Below are positions 35,793 to 45,610 of a stretch of DNA of 64,000 nt, in pieces. Within the stretch, counting starts at the first letter, position 1; every line of letters starts with the position of its first letter. The notes below the pieces were generated by a model. That model saw nothing but the letters and a program-made list of their open reading frames with translations, ran no database searches and was not told where the DNA came from. Source of the DNA: Sphaerisporangium rubeum. Its GTDB lineage: Bacteria > Actinomycetota > Actinomycetes > Streptosporangiales > Streptosporangiaceae. The position numbers were made by a program, and so were the translations under genes. Location: the NCBI RefSeq assembly GCF_014207705.1, contig NZ_JACHIU010000001.1, forward strand, positions 3,402,501 to 3,466,500, in the 5' to 3' direction.

Positions 35793-36689
35793 ATGGAGCG
35801 GACGATGCCGGAGGCGACGCCAGGAGACAGTGCCGCGGCGGCACCGGCGGCAGGCTCGCGCGGTGAGGCGGGGACCGTTCCCGGGAGCGAGGAGCTCGCG
35901 GAGATCGGTTTGCGCTTCGAGGTGGGCGGCGAGATCGCGACGATCACCATGGACCGGCCGGAGAAACGGAACGCTCAGACGTTCGCGACCTGGTCGGCAC
36001 TGGCACGGATCGGCAGGAACCTGCCGGGCCACGTGCGCGTCGTCGTGATCAGAGGCGAGGGGCCGTCCTTCTCAGCGGGCATCGACCTGCGCATGTTCAC
36101 GACGGCGCCGGGACAGGGCTCGTTCGCGTCCGTGGCCGCGCTCGACACCGATGCGTTGCTGGAGCGTGTCACCGAGGCTCAGCAGGGCTTTCTGTGGCTG
36201 CGCCGTCCGGACATCGTGTCGATCGCGGTGGTACAGGGACACGCGATCGGGGCCGGATTCCAACTGGCCCTGTCCTGTGACCTGAGAATTCTGGCCGACG
36301 ACGCCAAGTTCTGCATGAAGGAGCCGGCGCTCGGGCTCGTTCCCGACCTGACCGGCACCAAGCCGCTGGTCGAGCTCGTCGGCGTGGCGAAGGCCGTGGA
36401 GATCTGCCTCACCGCCAGGACCGTGGAGGCCGAGGAGGCCCTGCGGCTCGGCCTGGCCGAGCGGGTGGTGCCGCGGGAGAGGCTGGACGAGGCGGTGGGT
36501 GAGCTGGCGGCCGCGCTGCTCACCACCGACAGGGACGCCGCGGCGGCGACCAAGCGTCTGCTGCTCGGGGCCGCGGCACGCACACTGGAGGAGCAGAGCG
36601 CCGCCGAGCGCGCCGAGCAGGCGGTGCGGCTGCGCACGCTGTTCGGCGGCGAGAGGGCCGCGCGGGGAGACGGTTCCGCCGAGAGCTGA
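35793..36689 (+). CDS. Enoyl-CoA hydratase/isomerase family protein
   Basis: Crotonase-fold enzyme of 298 residues. The oxyanion-hole segment FSAGIDLRMF (about 92-101) and GHAIGAGFQLALSCDLRI (about 149-166) are present. One catalytic Glu position is taken by KEPALGL. The exact acyl-CoA reaction (hydration, isomerisation or other) cannot be assigned. The first ~35 residues are Ala/Gly-rich. ATG 35805 has GGAG at 6 nt and is an alternative start. Confidence 0.85.
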   Translation: MERTMPEATPGDSAAAAPAAGSRGEAGTVPGSEELAEIGLRFEVGGEIATITMDRPEKRNAQTFATWSALARIGRNLPGHVRVVVIRGEGPSFSAGIDLRMFTTAPGQGSFASVAALDTDALLERVTEAQQGFLWLRRPDIVSIAVVQGHAIGAGFQLALSCDLRILADDAKFCMKEPALGLVPDLTGTKPLVELVGVAKAVEICLTARTVEAEEALRLGLAERVVPRERLDEAVGELAAALLTTDRDAAAATKRLLLGAAARTLEEQSAAERAEQAVRLRTLFGGERAARGDGSAES

Positions 36690-36782
36690 TCGGGGAATCA
36701 CGCGACCGGTCCGCGCGCTTCGCCGAAGTGGAACACAAAGGCGCCGTGTGCCTGTACGCGGCGGCCAAGGAGACAGGCGGCG

Positions 36783-38657
36783 ATGTCCATGCTCGGCGGG
36801 GGATACGGACCCCAGGTGATGCGGTCCCTGCGGCGGGACAGCTCGGTGACCAAGGAACGCTTGACGCCTGGCACGGTGCCGCGCATCGCGCGGTACGCAC
36901 GGCCGTACCGCAGGCAGATCGTGGCCTTCCTGCTCCTCGTCATCGTGGACGCGATGATCGTCATCGCCAACCCGCTGCTGCTCAAGTCGATCATCGACGA
37001 GGGCATCATGCCGCGGCAGGCCGGCGTGGTGGTCATGCTGTCCCTGGTGATCGCCGGGCTGGCCCTGGTGGACGCCGGGCTCAGCCTGGTGCAGCGCTGG
37101 TTCTCCTCACGCATCGGCGAGGGCCTGATCTACGACCTGCGCACCGAGGTGTTCGACCACGTGCAGCGCATGCCGGTGGCGTTCTTCATGCGCGCGCAGA
37201 CCGGCGCGCTGGTGTCCCGGCTCAACAGCGACGTCATCGGCGCGCAGCGCGCCATCACCAGCACCCTGTCCACCATCGTCTCCAACGTCGTGAGCCTGAT
37301 CATGGTGCTCGGCGCGATGCTCGTGCTGTCCTGGCAGGTCACGCTGATCGCGCTGGTGCTGCTGCCGGTCTTCGTGTTCCCCGCGCGCTGGGTGGGCCGC
37401 CGCATGTCGAAGCTGACGCGCGAGCAGATGCAGCTCGACGCGGAGATGAGCTCGGTGATGACCGAGCGCTTCAACGTCGCCGGCGCCATGGTCGCCAAGC
37501 TGTACGGCCGTCCCGCCGACGAGGCGGCCCACTTCGGTGAGCGGGCCGGCCGGGTGCGCGACCTCGGCATCGTGGTCGGCATGTACGGCACGGTGTTCCG
37601 TGTCGCGCTCGGCCTGGTCGCCGCGCTCGCCACCGCGCTGGTGTACGGCGTCGGCGGCGTGTTCGTGATCGACGGCGCGTTCGAGGTCGGCACGCTGGTG
37701 GCGCTCGCCGCGATGCTGATGCGGCTGTACGGGCCGCTGACCAGCCTGTCCAACGTCCACGTGGACGTCATGACGGCCCTGGTGAGCTTCGACCGGGTCT
37801 TCGAGGTGCTGGACCTCAAGCCGATGGTCGCCGAGCGGCCCGGAGCGCGGCCGGTCCCCGAGGGCCCGGTCACGATCGAGTTCGACGACGTGCGCTTCCG
37901 CTACCCGGCCGCCGAGGAGGTGTCGCTGGCCTCCCTGGAGTCGGTGGCGCGGCCCGACACCGGCCCGAGCCAGGAGGTGCTGAGCGGTGTCTCCTTCACC
38001 GCGCGGCCCGGTGAGCTGGTCGCGCTGGTCGGCCACTCGGGGGCCGGCAAGACGACGATCACCTCGCTGGTGTCGCGGCTGTACGACGTGACCGGCGGCG
38101 CGGTGCTGGTCAACGGCCTGGACGTGCGTGAGCTCACCCTGGCGTCCCTGCACGAGACGGTCGGGGTGGTCATGCAGGACGCGCACCTGTACCACGACAC
38201 GATCGGCGCCAACCTGCGGTACGCGCGGCCCGGCGCCGGCGACGAGGAGATCTGGGAGGCGCTGCGCGCGGCGCAGATCGCCGACCTGGTCGAGGCCCTG
38301 CCGGACGGTCTGGACACCGTGGTCGGGGACCGCGGCTACCGGCTGTCCGGCGGCGAGAAGCAGCGCATCGCGCTGGCACGGCTGCTGCTGAAGGCCCCGC
38401 GCGTGGTGGTGCTCGACGAGGCGACCGCGCACCTGGACTCGGAGTCGGAGGCCGCGGTGCAGCGCGCGCTGAAGACGGCGCTGGCCGGCCGCACGTCCCT
38501 GGTGATCGCGCACCGGCTGTCCACCATCCGCGAGGCCGACACCATCTTGGTGATCCACGACGGCCGTGTGGTGGAGCGCGGCCGCCACGACGACCTGCTC
38601 GCCGCCGGCGGCGCGTACGCCGAGCTGTACCGCACGCAGTTCGAGCACCAGAGGTAG
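36783..38657 (+). CDS. ABC exporter, fused permease-ATPase (ABCB type)
   Basis: Half-transporter of 624 residues that would work as a dimer: six-helix ABC_membrane domain (about 35-325), then a nucleotide-binding domain with Walker A GHSGAGKTT, signature LSGGEKQR, Walker B VVVLDEAT and switch His in IAHRLSTI. Multidrug or lipid export is typical; the substrate is unknown. It ends 5 nt before the convergent sulfotransferase stop. Confidence 0.93.
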   Translation: MSMLGGGYGPQVMRSLRRDSSVTKERLTPGTVPRIARYARPYRRQIVAFLLLVIVDAMIVIANPLLLKSIIDEGIMPRQAGVVVMLSLVIAGLALVDAGLSLVQRWFSSRIGEGLIYDLRTEVFDHVQRMPVAFFMRAQTGALVSRLNSDVIGAQRAITSTLSTIVSNVVSLIMVLGAMLVLSWQVTLIALVLLPVFVFPARWVGRRMSKLTREQMQLDAEMSSVMTERFNVAGAMVAKLYGRPADEAAHFGERAGRVRDLGIVVGMYGTVFRVALGLVAALATALVYGVGGVFVIDGAFEVGTLVALAAMLMRLYGPLTSLSNVHVDVMTALVSFDRVFEVLDLKPMVAERPGARPVPEGPVTIEFDDVRFRYPAAEEVSLASLESVARPDTGPSQEVLSGVSFTARPGELVALVGHSGAGKTTITSLVSRLYDVTGGAVLVNGLDVRELTLASLHETVGVVMQDAHLYHDTIGANLRYARPGAGDEEIWEALRAAQIADLVEALPDGLDTVVGDRGYRLSGGEKQRIALARLLLKAPRVVVLDEATAHLDSESEAAVQRALKTALAGRTSLVIAHRLSTIREADTILVIHDGRVVERGRHDDLLAAGGAYAELYRTQFEHQR

Positions 38658-38662
38658 CCGGC

Positions 38663-39574
38663 TCAGCGGCGCAGGCTGCCTTTGGGGGTGGCGATGTAGC
38701 CGAGGCGGGTGAGCTCCTCGCGCGCGACCTTCTCGACCAGCGCGACCTCGTCGGCGGTGAGGCGGCCACGCCACCCGCCGGTCGCCGGCGGCGTGGCGCC
38801 GTACAGCGCGACCGCCGAGACCCGCGTCTCGAGGAACGCCGACACCGAGGTCACGGTGTGCTCGGGTGCGGAGACGAGGTCCTCGTACCGCACGGTGAGC
38901 AGCTGATCGCGCGGCATCTCCTTGCGCAGCGCCGCGCTCAGCCGCACCGCGCTGCGCCACCGCAGCGCGCACTTGCCTGCGGGGTCCATGCGGGCCCACT
39001 TCGGCAGGTGCGCGCCTGAGTTCACCCCGAGGAACGGGTTGGGGAACTCGGTCTCGTCGCTGATCATGCCGGGTCTGGCCCAGTCCATGGACGCGCGGTC
39101 GGCGATCATGTCGGCCGCGACGTCCCTGCCGTCCCTGATGAGCTGGATCAGCCGCGCGTCGGGGAACGCCTGGATCAGCACCGGAGCGCTGTAGAGCAGG
39201 TCGGGCTCGGCGTCGCCGAACCGCGTCACCACCCCGGGGGACGCGCACGGCCCGCTCCCGGTCACCGCACCGGCCTCGCGGCAGTCGGCCGCGCACTCAC
39301 GGCACGCACCGGCCACGAGCTGCCACGCGTCGGCCATCGCGTCCCGCAGCACCCGCACGGAACCCCCGCCTTTGCTCCGCATGATCGACGGACGCCGCGC
39401 GAAGGTCCGCACCACGCTCGCCATACCGGGTCGGCCCATCGTCATGTGGAAGCCGGGGGACCGTTTGAGCGCGCGGGCCAGCAGATTCACGCCGGAGTGC
39501 GGAGCGCCGAGCACGAAGACGGGACGGCGGACCTTGGTGCCGTTGACGACGAGAATGTGGGGTGGGGGTCGCAT
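38663..39574 (-). CDS. Sulfotransferase family protein
   Basis: PAPS-dependent sulfotransferase-like protein of 303 residues. The 5'-phosphosulfate loop is GAPHSGVNLLARAL (about 23-36) and the 3'-phosphate site LIQLIRDGRDVAADM (about 142-156). A Cys-rich insert (CRECAADC) sits between. The acceptor could be a cell-surface glycan or lipid. It is divergent from the LD-carboxypeptidase, so a cell-envelope role is plausible but inferred. Confidence 0.82.
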   Translation of the reverse strand: MRPPPHILVVNGTKVRRPVFVLGAPHSGVNLLARALKRSPGFHMTMGRPGMASVVRTFARRPSIMRSKGGGSVRVLRDAMADAWQLVAGACRECAADCREAGAVTGSGPCASPGVVTRFGDAEPDLLYSAPVLIQAFPDARLIQLIRDGRDVAADMIADRASMDWARPGMISDETEFPNPFLGVNSGAHLPKWARMDPAGKCALRWRSAVRLSAALRKEMPRDQLLTVRYEDLVSAPEHTVTSVSAFLETRVSAVALYGATPPATGGWRGRLTADEVALVEKVAREELTRLGYIATPKGSLRR

Positions 39575-39747
39575 AAGTGAGGACAGTCTGACACCCTTTG
39601 CGAGGTGAGCGAACCGGCCAGGCCAGCCCGGACGGGCTGTACGGCGTCACCTGGGTAAGAGTACTCATTGTGGCACCTATTTCGGCAGATTCCCGGCTCT
39701 CTCCGGACCGAAAATCCATCCCGTAAAGGATCTTCAGGAGGCGCGGC

Positions 39748-40674
39748 ATGACCAGCCGCCGGCTCTGGGTGCCGTCCCGTCTGTCCCACGGCGACCGCGT
39801 GGCGATCGTCGCACCCTCAGGACCGGTCGACCCGGTGTGGCTGGCGCGCGGCAGGCACGTGCTGACCGAGATGGGCCTTGACGTGGTCGTCATGCCCCGT
39901 GTGCTCAACCGGCGCGGCTACCTCGCGGGGTCCGACGCCGGCAGGGCCGCCGACCTGCAGGACGCCTGGTGCGACCCCGGCATCCGCGCGGTGATCTGCG
40001 CGCGCGGCGGCTACGGCGCCACCCGGCTGCTCGGCCTGCTCGACTGGCCGGCCATGGAGGCCGCCAGGCCAAAGATCTTCCTCGGGTCCAGCGACGCCAC
40101 CGCGCTGCACCAGGCGTTCGCCGCGCGCCTCGGCGTCGCGAGCTGCTTCGGCCCGATGCCGGCCTGCCAGACCCTCGGTGATCTCGCCGGCCCCGACCCG
40201 GCGAGCCTCGCGCACCTGTGCGCGTCGCTGTTCGAGAACGGCGAGCCCGAGCCGGTCACCGGCGAGCACGTGATCGTGCCGGGCCACGCCGAGGGACCGC
40301 TCACCGGCGGCAACCTGAGCCTGCTCGCGTCGCTGTGCGGCACGCCGTACGCCATGCGCGGCGAGGGCCACATCGTGCTGCTGGAGGACGTGAACGAGCA
40401 GCCGTACCGGCTGGACCGCATGATCACGCAACTGGTGCAGTCGGGATCGCTCGACGGCGCCATCGGGATCGTGCTCGGCTCCTTCACCGGCTGCGGCGAC
40501 CCGCTCCCCACGCTGGTGGAGCGGCTCGCGGAGCTGGAGGTCCCCATGATCGCCGGGCTGCCCATCGGGCACGGGACCCCCCAGTTCACCGCATGGCTGG
40601 GGGCCGATGCGGTCATCGATACCAATTCGTGTTCTTTGACTTGTCTGTTCCGCGACCCGGCTACGGCACTGTAG
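39748..40674 (+). CDS. S66 LD-carboxypeptidase
   Basis: Serine peptidase of 308 residues that trims the terminal D-Ala from murein tetrapeptides (LdcA family). Nucleophile Ser115 is in GSSDATALH, with the Glu in LLEDVNEQPY and His in LPIGHG. No signal peptide, consistent with cytoplasmic peptidoglycan recycling (or microcin-immunity-like roles). Start ATG 39748. Confidence 0.92.
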   Translation: MTSRRLWVPSRLSHGDRVAIVAPSGPVDPVWLARGRHVLTEMGLDVVVMPRVLNRRGYLAGSDAGRAADLQDAWCDPGIRAVICARGGYGATRLLGLLDWPAMEAARPKIFLGSSDATALHQAFAARLGVASCFGPMPACQTLGDLAGPDPASLAHLCASLFENGEPEPVTGEHVIVPGHAEGPLTGGNLSLLASLCGTPYAMRGEGHIVLLEDVNEQPYRLDRMITQLVQSGSLDGAIGIVLGSFTGCGDPLPTLVERLAELEVPMIAGLPIGHGTPQFTAWLGADAVIDTNSCSLTCLFRDPATAL

Positions 40675-40714
40675 GGCCGGTCCGGGGGAAGACGCGGTAG
40701 TTGGGAGCCTTGTT

Positions 40715-41647
40715 GTGGGCTGGTTCGCACGGCAGGAGGATCGCTGGGGAGCGGTCCGGCGGCGCCTGATCGAGGCGCTCACCCGGCGTCCCGCCACCCG
40801 CGCCGCCGGGGACGTCGACCTCGACTCCCTGCTCGGCCTGGTCGCCGAGAGCCTCGGGTACGGCTACGCGTTCGGCGGCGACGTGATCGAGTTGTCCGCG
40901 CCGCGCCGCACCATCACCGTGCGGCTGGCGGGGCTGCGGCGCGAGGCGGCCCGCCGGCCCCGTGAGGACTGGCCGGTCCTGGTCGCCGAGCACCTCGCCG
41001 CCGCCGGCCGCGACCCCGGCCTGCCGGACGTGTGCGACCTCGCCGCGGTGCGGCCGCTGCTGCGCACCCGCGTGGTGCGCGCCGACACCCTCGACGACGC
41101 CTCCCGGGTGGTGGGCCGTCACATCGCGGCCGACCTGGTGGAGATCCTCACCGTCTCCGGCCGCGCGGTGCGTCCCGCCGAGGCGTTCTGCTGGCCGGTG
41201 ACGCCGGGGGAGGCGCTCGACCTCGCCGCGCGCAACGTGCTGGACGACGAGAAGCTCACCACCGAGCGCGTCGACCTCGAAGGCGTGCCCGCGTGGCGGC
41301 TCGCCGGGTCGGCGGCCGGCGCCGTGGTGCACCTGCGCCGCATCCAGGACTACCTGCTGGTCTCGCCGGACGGCGTCATGGTCGTGCTGCCGCACCCCGG
41401 CGAGATGGTCGTCCACCCGGTGGACGGGCTGTCGGTGATGCGCGCCATCGAGCGCATGTGGCTCCTGGCCCGCCGCGAGTACCTCTCCGGCGACAGCGGC
41501 CTCAGCCCGCACGTCTACTGGTGGAACCACGGCAGGCTCACCCGCATCCAGGCCGACCTGGTGGTGCAGGACGGCCAGCGCCGCCTGGTGGTGGCCCCGC
41601 CGCCGGAGTTCGCGCGCCTGCTGGCCGACCTGGCGCAGGACCGCTGA
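40715..41647 (+). CDS. Conserved hypothetical protein
   Basis: A 310-residue soluble protein I cannot place by sequence. It is rich in Arg, Leu and Asp and has no signal peptide or membrane helix; WPVTPGEALDLAARNV and LLVSPDGVMVVLPHPGEM suggest a DUF1444-like alpha/beta fold. GTG 40715 has GGGAG upstream. It follows the LD-carboxypeptidase by 40 nt and may share its transcript. It converges with the GH15 gene (7 nt apart). Confidence 0.75.
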   Translation: MGWFARQEDRWGAVRRRLIEALTRRPATRAAGDVDLDSLLGLVAESLGYGYAFGGDVIELSAPRRTITVRLAGLRREAARRPREDWPVLVAEHLAAAGRDPGLPDVCDLAAVRPLLRTRVVRADTLDDASRVVGRHIAADLVEILTVSGRAVRPAEAFCWPVTPGEALDLAARNVLDDEKLTTERVDLEGVPAWRLAGSAAGAVVHLRRIQDYLLVSPDGVMVVLPHPGEMVVHPVDGLSVMRAIERMWLLARREYLSGDSGLSPHVYWWNHGRLTRIQADLVVQDGQRRLVVAPPPEFARLLADLAQDR

Positions 41648-41654
41648 CCCCGCG

Positions 41655-43469
41655 CTAGTAGGACTCGTCGAACAGGTGCGCCTGCCGCGGCCTCGGGTCG
41701 TCGCGGGACAGGCTGTGCGCGGTGTGGATCAGCGGGACGTGGCTGAACGCCTGCGGGAAGTTCCCCACCTGGCGGCCGTACCGGGGGTCCCACTCCTCGG
41801 CGAGCAGCCCGACGTCGTTGCGCAGCGACAGCAGCCGCTCGAACAGCTCGACCGCCTCACGCCGCCGTCCCACCATGGCGCGCGCCTCCGCCAGCCAGAA
41901 GCTGCACGCGAGGAACGCTCCCTCGCCGCCGGTCAGGCCGTCCACGCTGTTCTCCTGCGCGATGGGGTAGCGCATCAGGAAGCCGTCGTACATCAGCTCG
42001 CGCTCCACGGCCTCGATGGTGCCGGCCACGCGGGGGTCGTCCACCGGCAGGAACCCGGTGTGCGGGATCAGCAGCAGCGAGGCGTCCAGCTCGCGTGAGC
42101 CGTACGACTGGGTGAAGGAGTTGCGGGCCGGGTCGTAGCCCTTCTCCAGCACCTCGGCGTGGATGCGGTCGCGCAGCGCGCGCCACCGGTCGACCGGCCC
42201 GCTCTGGCCGAAACGCTCCACCTGGCGGATCGACCGGTCCGCGGCCACCCACGCCATGACCTTGGAGTGCACGAAGTGCCGCCGCGGCCCGCGAACCTCC
42301 CACAGCCCTTCGTCCGGCTCGTCCCAGTGCGATTCGAGGTAGTCCATCAGCGACCGCTGGATGGCCCAGGTGCGCGACATCGCCTCCAGGCCCGACACCC
42401 GCGACAGGAACAGGCAGTTCATGACCTCGCCGTAGACGTCCATCTGGAACTGGTCCACCGCGGCGTTGCCGATGCGCACGGGCCGGGAGTCCTCGTAGCC
42501 GTCCAGCCACGGCAGCTCCATCTCCGGCAGGCGGCGCTCACCGGCCACGCCGTACATGATCTGCAGGTCCTGCGGACGGCCCGCGATGGCCCGCAGCAGC
42601 CACTCGCGCCACTCGCGAGCCTCGTCGACGTACCCGGCGCCGAGCAGCGCGTCCAGGGTCATGGTGGCGTCGCGCAGCCAGCAGTACCGGTAGTCCCAGT
42701 TGCGGACCCCGCCGAGGTCCTCGGGCAGCGACGTGGTGGCCGCGGCGACGATGCCGCCGGTCGGCGCGTAGGTGAGGCCCTTGAGCGTGATCAGCGAACG
42801 CACCACCGCGTCGCGCCACTCGGTCTTGACGTGCGCGTCGCAGCGGGACACCCACTCGCGCCACATGGCCTCGGTCTCGGTCAGCTCCTCGTCGGGGTCG
42901 ATGGCCTCGGGCCTCGGGGAGTGGGACGGGTGCCAGGTGAACACCATCGGCACCCGGTCGCCGGCCGACAGCCGGAACGTGGCCTTGTGCGCGTAGTCGC
43001 CGCCGCGCAGCGGCACGGGGGACTGGAGCCAGACCGAGTCCGGCCCGCCGACGGCCTGGAGCAGTCCGCCGTTGCGCCGCACCCACGGCACGATGCGGCC
43101 GTAGTCGAACCTGATGCGGATCTGGGTGGCCGCCTCCACGGTGCCGGACACGCACTCCACGATGCGCACGATGTCGGGGGCCGACTGCCGCGGCGGCATG
43201 AAGTCGGTGACCCGCAGCGTGCCGCTCTCGGTGTCCCACTCGGTCTCCAGCACGAGGGTGTCCTCGCGGTAGCGCCGCCGTGTGCTGAGCTGACGGCCCG
43301 GCCCGGCGGGGCCGATCCACCAGTGGCCGTTGCGCTCGTCGCCGAGCAGCGCGGCGAAGCACGCCGGTGAGTCGAAACGGGGCAGGCACAGCCAGTCGAC
43401 CGAGCCGTCGCGGCCGACGAGGGCCGCGGACTGCATGTCACCGATGATCGCGTAGTCCTCGATCCGCAT
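41655..43469 (-). CDS. GH15 glucoamylase/trehalase-like enzyme
   Basis: Glycoside hydrolase family 15 protein of 604 residues, cytoplasmic (no signal). The N-terminal beta-sandwich opens with IGDMQSAALVGRDGSVDWLCLP; the (alpha/alpha)6 barrel contains NWDYRYCWLRDA, the acid region PDEGLWEVRG and the base region LAEEWDP. Mycobacterial homologues of this architecture are trehalases, so trehalose or alpha-glucan turnover is likely. Start ATG 43469, 9 nt after the YczE stop; the two may be one unit. Confidence 0.9.
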   Translation of the reverse strand: MRIEDYAIIGDMQSAALVGRDGSVDWLCLPRFDSPACFAALLGDERNGHWWIGPAGPGRQLSTRRRYREDTLVLETEWDTESGTLRVTDFMPPRQSAPDIVRIVECVSGTVEAATQIRIRFDYGRIVPWVRRNGGLLQAVGGPDSVWLQSPVPLRGGDYAHKATFRLSAGDRVPMVFTWHPSHSPRPEAIDPDEELTETEAMWREWVSRCDAHVKTEWRDAVVRSLITLKGLTYAPTGGIVAAATTSLPEDLGGVRNWDYRYCWLRDATMTLDALLGAGYVDEAREWREWLLRAIAGRPQDLQIMYGVAGERRLPEMELPWLDGYEDSRPVRIGNAAVDQFQMDVYGEVMNCLFLSRVSGLEAMSRTWAIQRSLMDYLESHWDEPDEGLWEVRGPRRHFVHSKVMAWVAADRSIRQVERFGQSGPVDRWRALRDRIHAEVLEKGYDPARNSFTQSYGSRELDASLLLIPHTGFLPVDDPRVAGTIEAVERELMYDGFLMRYPIAQENSVDGLTGGEGAFLACSFWLAEARAMVGRRREAVELFERLLSLRNDVGLLAEEWDPRYGRQVGNFPQAFSHVPLIHTAHSLSRDDPRPRQAHLFDESY

Positions 43470-43478
43470 GGGGTCACG

Positions 43479-44111
43479 CTAACGGGTCGGCGCGGCCCGT
43501 GGGGCCTGCGGTCGCGGCAGGGTCCACCGCATGAGGAACTGGGTGACCGGCCCGATCGCGAAGGCGAACACGACGGTGCCGGCGCCGACCGTGCCGCCGA
43601 GCAGCCACCCGGCGGCCAGCACGGTGACCTCGATCATGGTGCGGGCCACGCGGACGGACAGGCCGAGACGGTGCAGGCCGGTCATCAGGCCGTCGCGGGG
43701 CCCCGGCCCGAACGCGGCGCCGATGTACAGCCCGGTGGCGCCGCCGACCAGCACCACCGCGGCCAGCAGGTACGCCACGCGCACCGCCAGGGGGCCGGGC
43801 TCGGGGGCCAGCCAGATGGCGAGGTCGGCGAACAGGCCGAGCAGCACGATGTTGCTCACCGTGCCGAGGCCCGGCCGCTGCCGCAGCGGGATCCAGAACA
43901 CCATGACGAGCGCGCCGACCAGGATGATCCAGGTGCCGACCGACAGGCCGGTCCGCACCGCGAGGCCCTGGTGGAAGACGTCCCAGGGGTCGTTGCCGAG
44001 GCCGGATCTGATCTGCAGGCCGACACCGGCGCCGTACAGGGCCAGACCGGCGTACAGCCTGATCAGCCTGGACGAAAGGGATATCGGTATTGGGAGGACT
44101 GTTTCGCTCAT
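43479..44111 (-). CDS. YczE/YyaS/YitT-family membrane protein
   Basis: Integral membrane protein of 210 residues with about five helices and the YczE-type motifs RSGLGNDPWDVFHQG and FGPGPRDGLMTGL. Its transport role is unproved. Bacterial yczE genes often lie divergent from a MocR regulator, as here, and are likely its target. ATG 44111 is preferred; TTG 44156 would overlap the operator region. Confidence 0.88.
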   Translation of the reverse strand: MSETVLPIPISLSSRLIRLYAGLALYGAGVGLQIRSGLGNDPWDVFHQGLAVRTGLSVGTWIILVGALVMVFWIPLRQRPGLGTVSNIVLLGLFADLAIWLAPEPGPLAVRVAYLLAAVVLVGGATGLYIGAAFGPGPRDGLMTGLHRLGLSVRVARTMIEVTVLAAGWLLGGTVGAGTVVFAFAIGPVTQFLMRWTLPRPQAPRAAPTR

Positions 44112-44143
44112 GACGCCGCAATCCTGGCGGCCGGTGGCTTGCC

Positions 44144-44173
44144 GAGAAAGGGCCAATCAGAGAAAGTGGCCTG
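44144..44173. promoter_or_regulatory. Direct repeat GAGAAAG-N9 (MocR-type operator candidate)
   Basis: GAGAAAG at 44144-44150 and 44160-44166, each followed by a GGCC-containing segment, recurs at 16-bp spacing in the 62-bp gap between yczE and the MocR gene. MocR-family regulators are known to bind direct repeats, which fits. Confidence 0.5.
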
Positions 44174-45610
44174 ATGGACCGTCACGTCAGCGGGCCACAG
44201 CTGGCCCGGTTGCTCGATCTGCCGGCCGGAGCGCGGCCGTACTACCGTGCGCTGGCCGAGGCGGTGCGCACGCTGATCCTGGACGGCCGGCTGCCGGTGC
44301 GGGTGCGCGTCCCCGCCGAGCGCCACCTCGCCGCGGCGCTCGGCGTGAGCCGCACCACCGTCACCACGGCCTACGACCTGCTGCGCGAACGCGGCTACCT
44401 CGACAGCCGCCAAGGCGCGGGAAGCTGGACCGCGCTCCCCGACCCCGGGGCCCTCGGCCTGGACAACCCGTGGATCGCCTCCGACGACGACGGGCTGCTG
44501 CCGCTGCACGTCGCCGCGCCGTCGGCTACCGCGCTGCTGCCCGACGCGCTGGCCGCGGCCGTCGAGGCCTACCCCCGGTACGGCCTCGGCATGGGGTACG
44601 ACCCTCTCGGCGTGCCGGCGCTGCGTGCGGCCGTCGCGGCGCGCTACGGCGCGCGCGGCGTGCCGACCAGGCCCGAGCAGATCCTCGTCACCGGCGGCGC
44701 GCAGCAGGGCATCCACCTGCTGATGACGCTGCTCGCCGGGCCCGGTGACCCGGTGGTCGTGGAGTCGCCGACCTACCCGCACGCGCTGGACGCGGCGCGG
44801 CTGCGCGGCGCGCGGCTGGTCCCCGTGGGCCTGCAGGACGACGGGTGGCACCTCGACCTGCTGGACGGCGCGCTGCGTCAGTCGGCGGCGCGGCTGGCGT
44901 ACCTGATCCCCGACTTCCACAATCCCGTGGGGCACCTCATGGACGACGCCGGCCGTGCCGCGCTGGCGGCGGCCGCGCGGCGGTACGACGCCACGGTGGT
45001 GGTGGACGAGAGCTGGGCCGAGCTGGCGATCGACGACGTGCCACCGGTGGCGCCGCTCGCCGCGTACGACACCGACGGACGGGTGATCAGCGTCGGCTCG
45101 GCGTCCAAGCTGTGGTGGGGCGGGCTGCGCATCGGGTGGATCCGCGCGACGGCGGCCCTGGTGCGCCGGCTCGCGGTACTGCGCTCGGCGATGGACATCG
45201 CCGCGCCGCTGTTCGAGCAACTCGTGGTGGTACGCCTCATGGAACGCGTCGAGGAGACCAGGGCCGAGCGGCGCACCGGCTTCGGCGCGTCACGGGACGC
45301 GCTCGCCGCCGCGCTGCGCGAGGCGCTGCCGGCGTGGGAGTTCACGGTCCCCGCCGGCGGCGGTGCGCTGTGGGTGCGGCTGGACGCGCCGGTCGCCACG
45401 CCGCTGGCCGACGCCGCCGCCGCGCGCGGGGTGCGCCTGGCGCCGGGCCCGTGGTTCGGCGTGGACGGCACGCTGGAGCGCCACCTGCGCCTGCCGTTCA
45501 CCCTGCCGCCTGACGCGCTGCGTGAAGGCGTGCGCGCACTGGCCGAGGCGCACGTCGCGGGTCCTCAGCGCGGCGGCCCCGCCAGGGAGCCGATCATGCC
45601 GGCCCTGTGA
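44174..45610 (+). CDS. MocR-type regulator (GntR HTH + aminotransferase domain)
   Basis: A 478-residue regulator: GntR winged helix (about 20-90; VPAERHLAAALGVSRTTVTT) fused to a fold-type I aminotransferase-like domain that binds PLP through Lys312 in GSASKLWWGG. It probably senses PLP or an amino compound and controls the divergent yczE. It converges on the POT transporter with a 17-bp overlap at the 3' ends. Confidence 0.92.
   Translation: MDRHVSGPQLARLLDLPAGARPYYRALAEAVRTLILDGRLPVRVRVPAERHLAAALGVSRTTVTTAYDLLRERGYLDSRQGAGSWTALPDPGALGLDNPWIASDDDGLLPLHVAAPSATALLPDALAAAVEAYPRYGLGMGYDPLGVPALRAAVAARYGARGVPTRPEQILVTGGAQQGIHLLMTLLAGPGDPVVVESPTYPHALDAARLRGARLVPVGLQDDGWHLDLLDGALRQSAARLAYLIPDFHNPVGHLMDDAGRAALAAAARRYDATVVVDESWAELAIDDVPPVAPLAAYDTDGRVISVGSASKLWWGGLRIGWIRATAALVRRLAVLRSAMDIAAPLFEQLVVVRLMERVEETRAERRTGFGASRDALAAALREALPAWEFTVPAGGGALWVRLDAPVATPLADAAAARGVRLAPGPWFGVDGTLERHLRLPFTLPPDALREGVRALAEAHVAGPQRGGPAREPIMPAL

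Noticed and set aside
37107-39296. 729-codon minus-strand frame across the ABC exporter and into the sulfotransferase
   Set aside because: It is an antisense and out-of-frame shadow of two well-supported genes.
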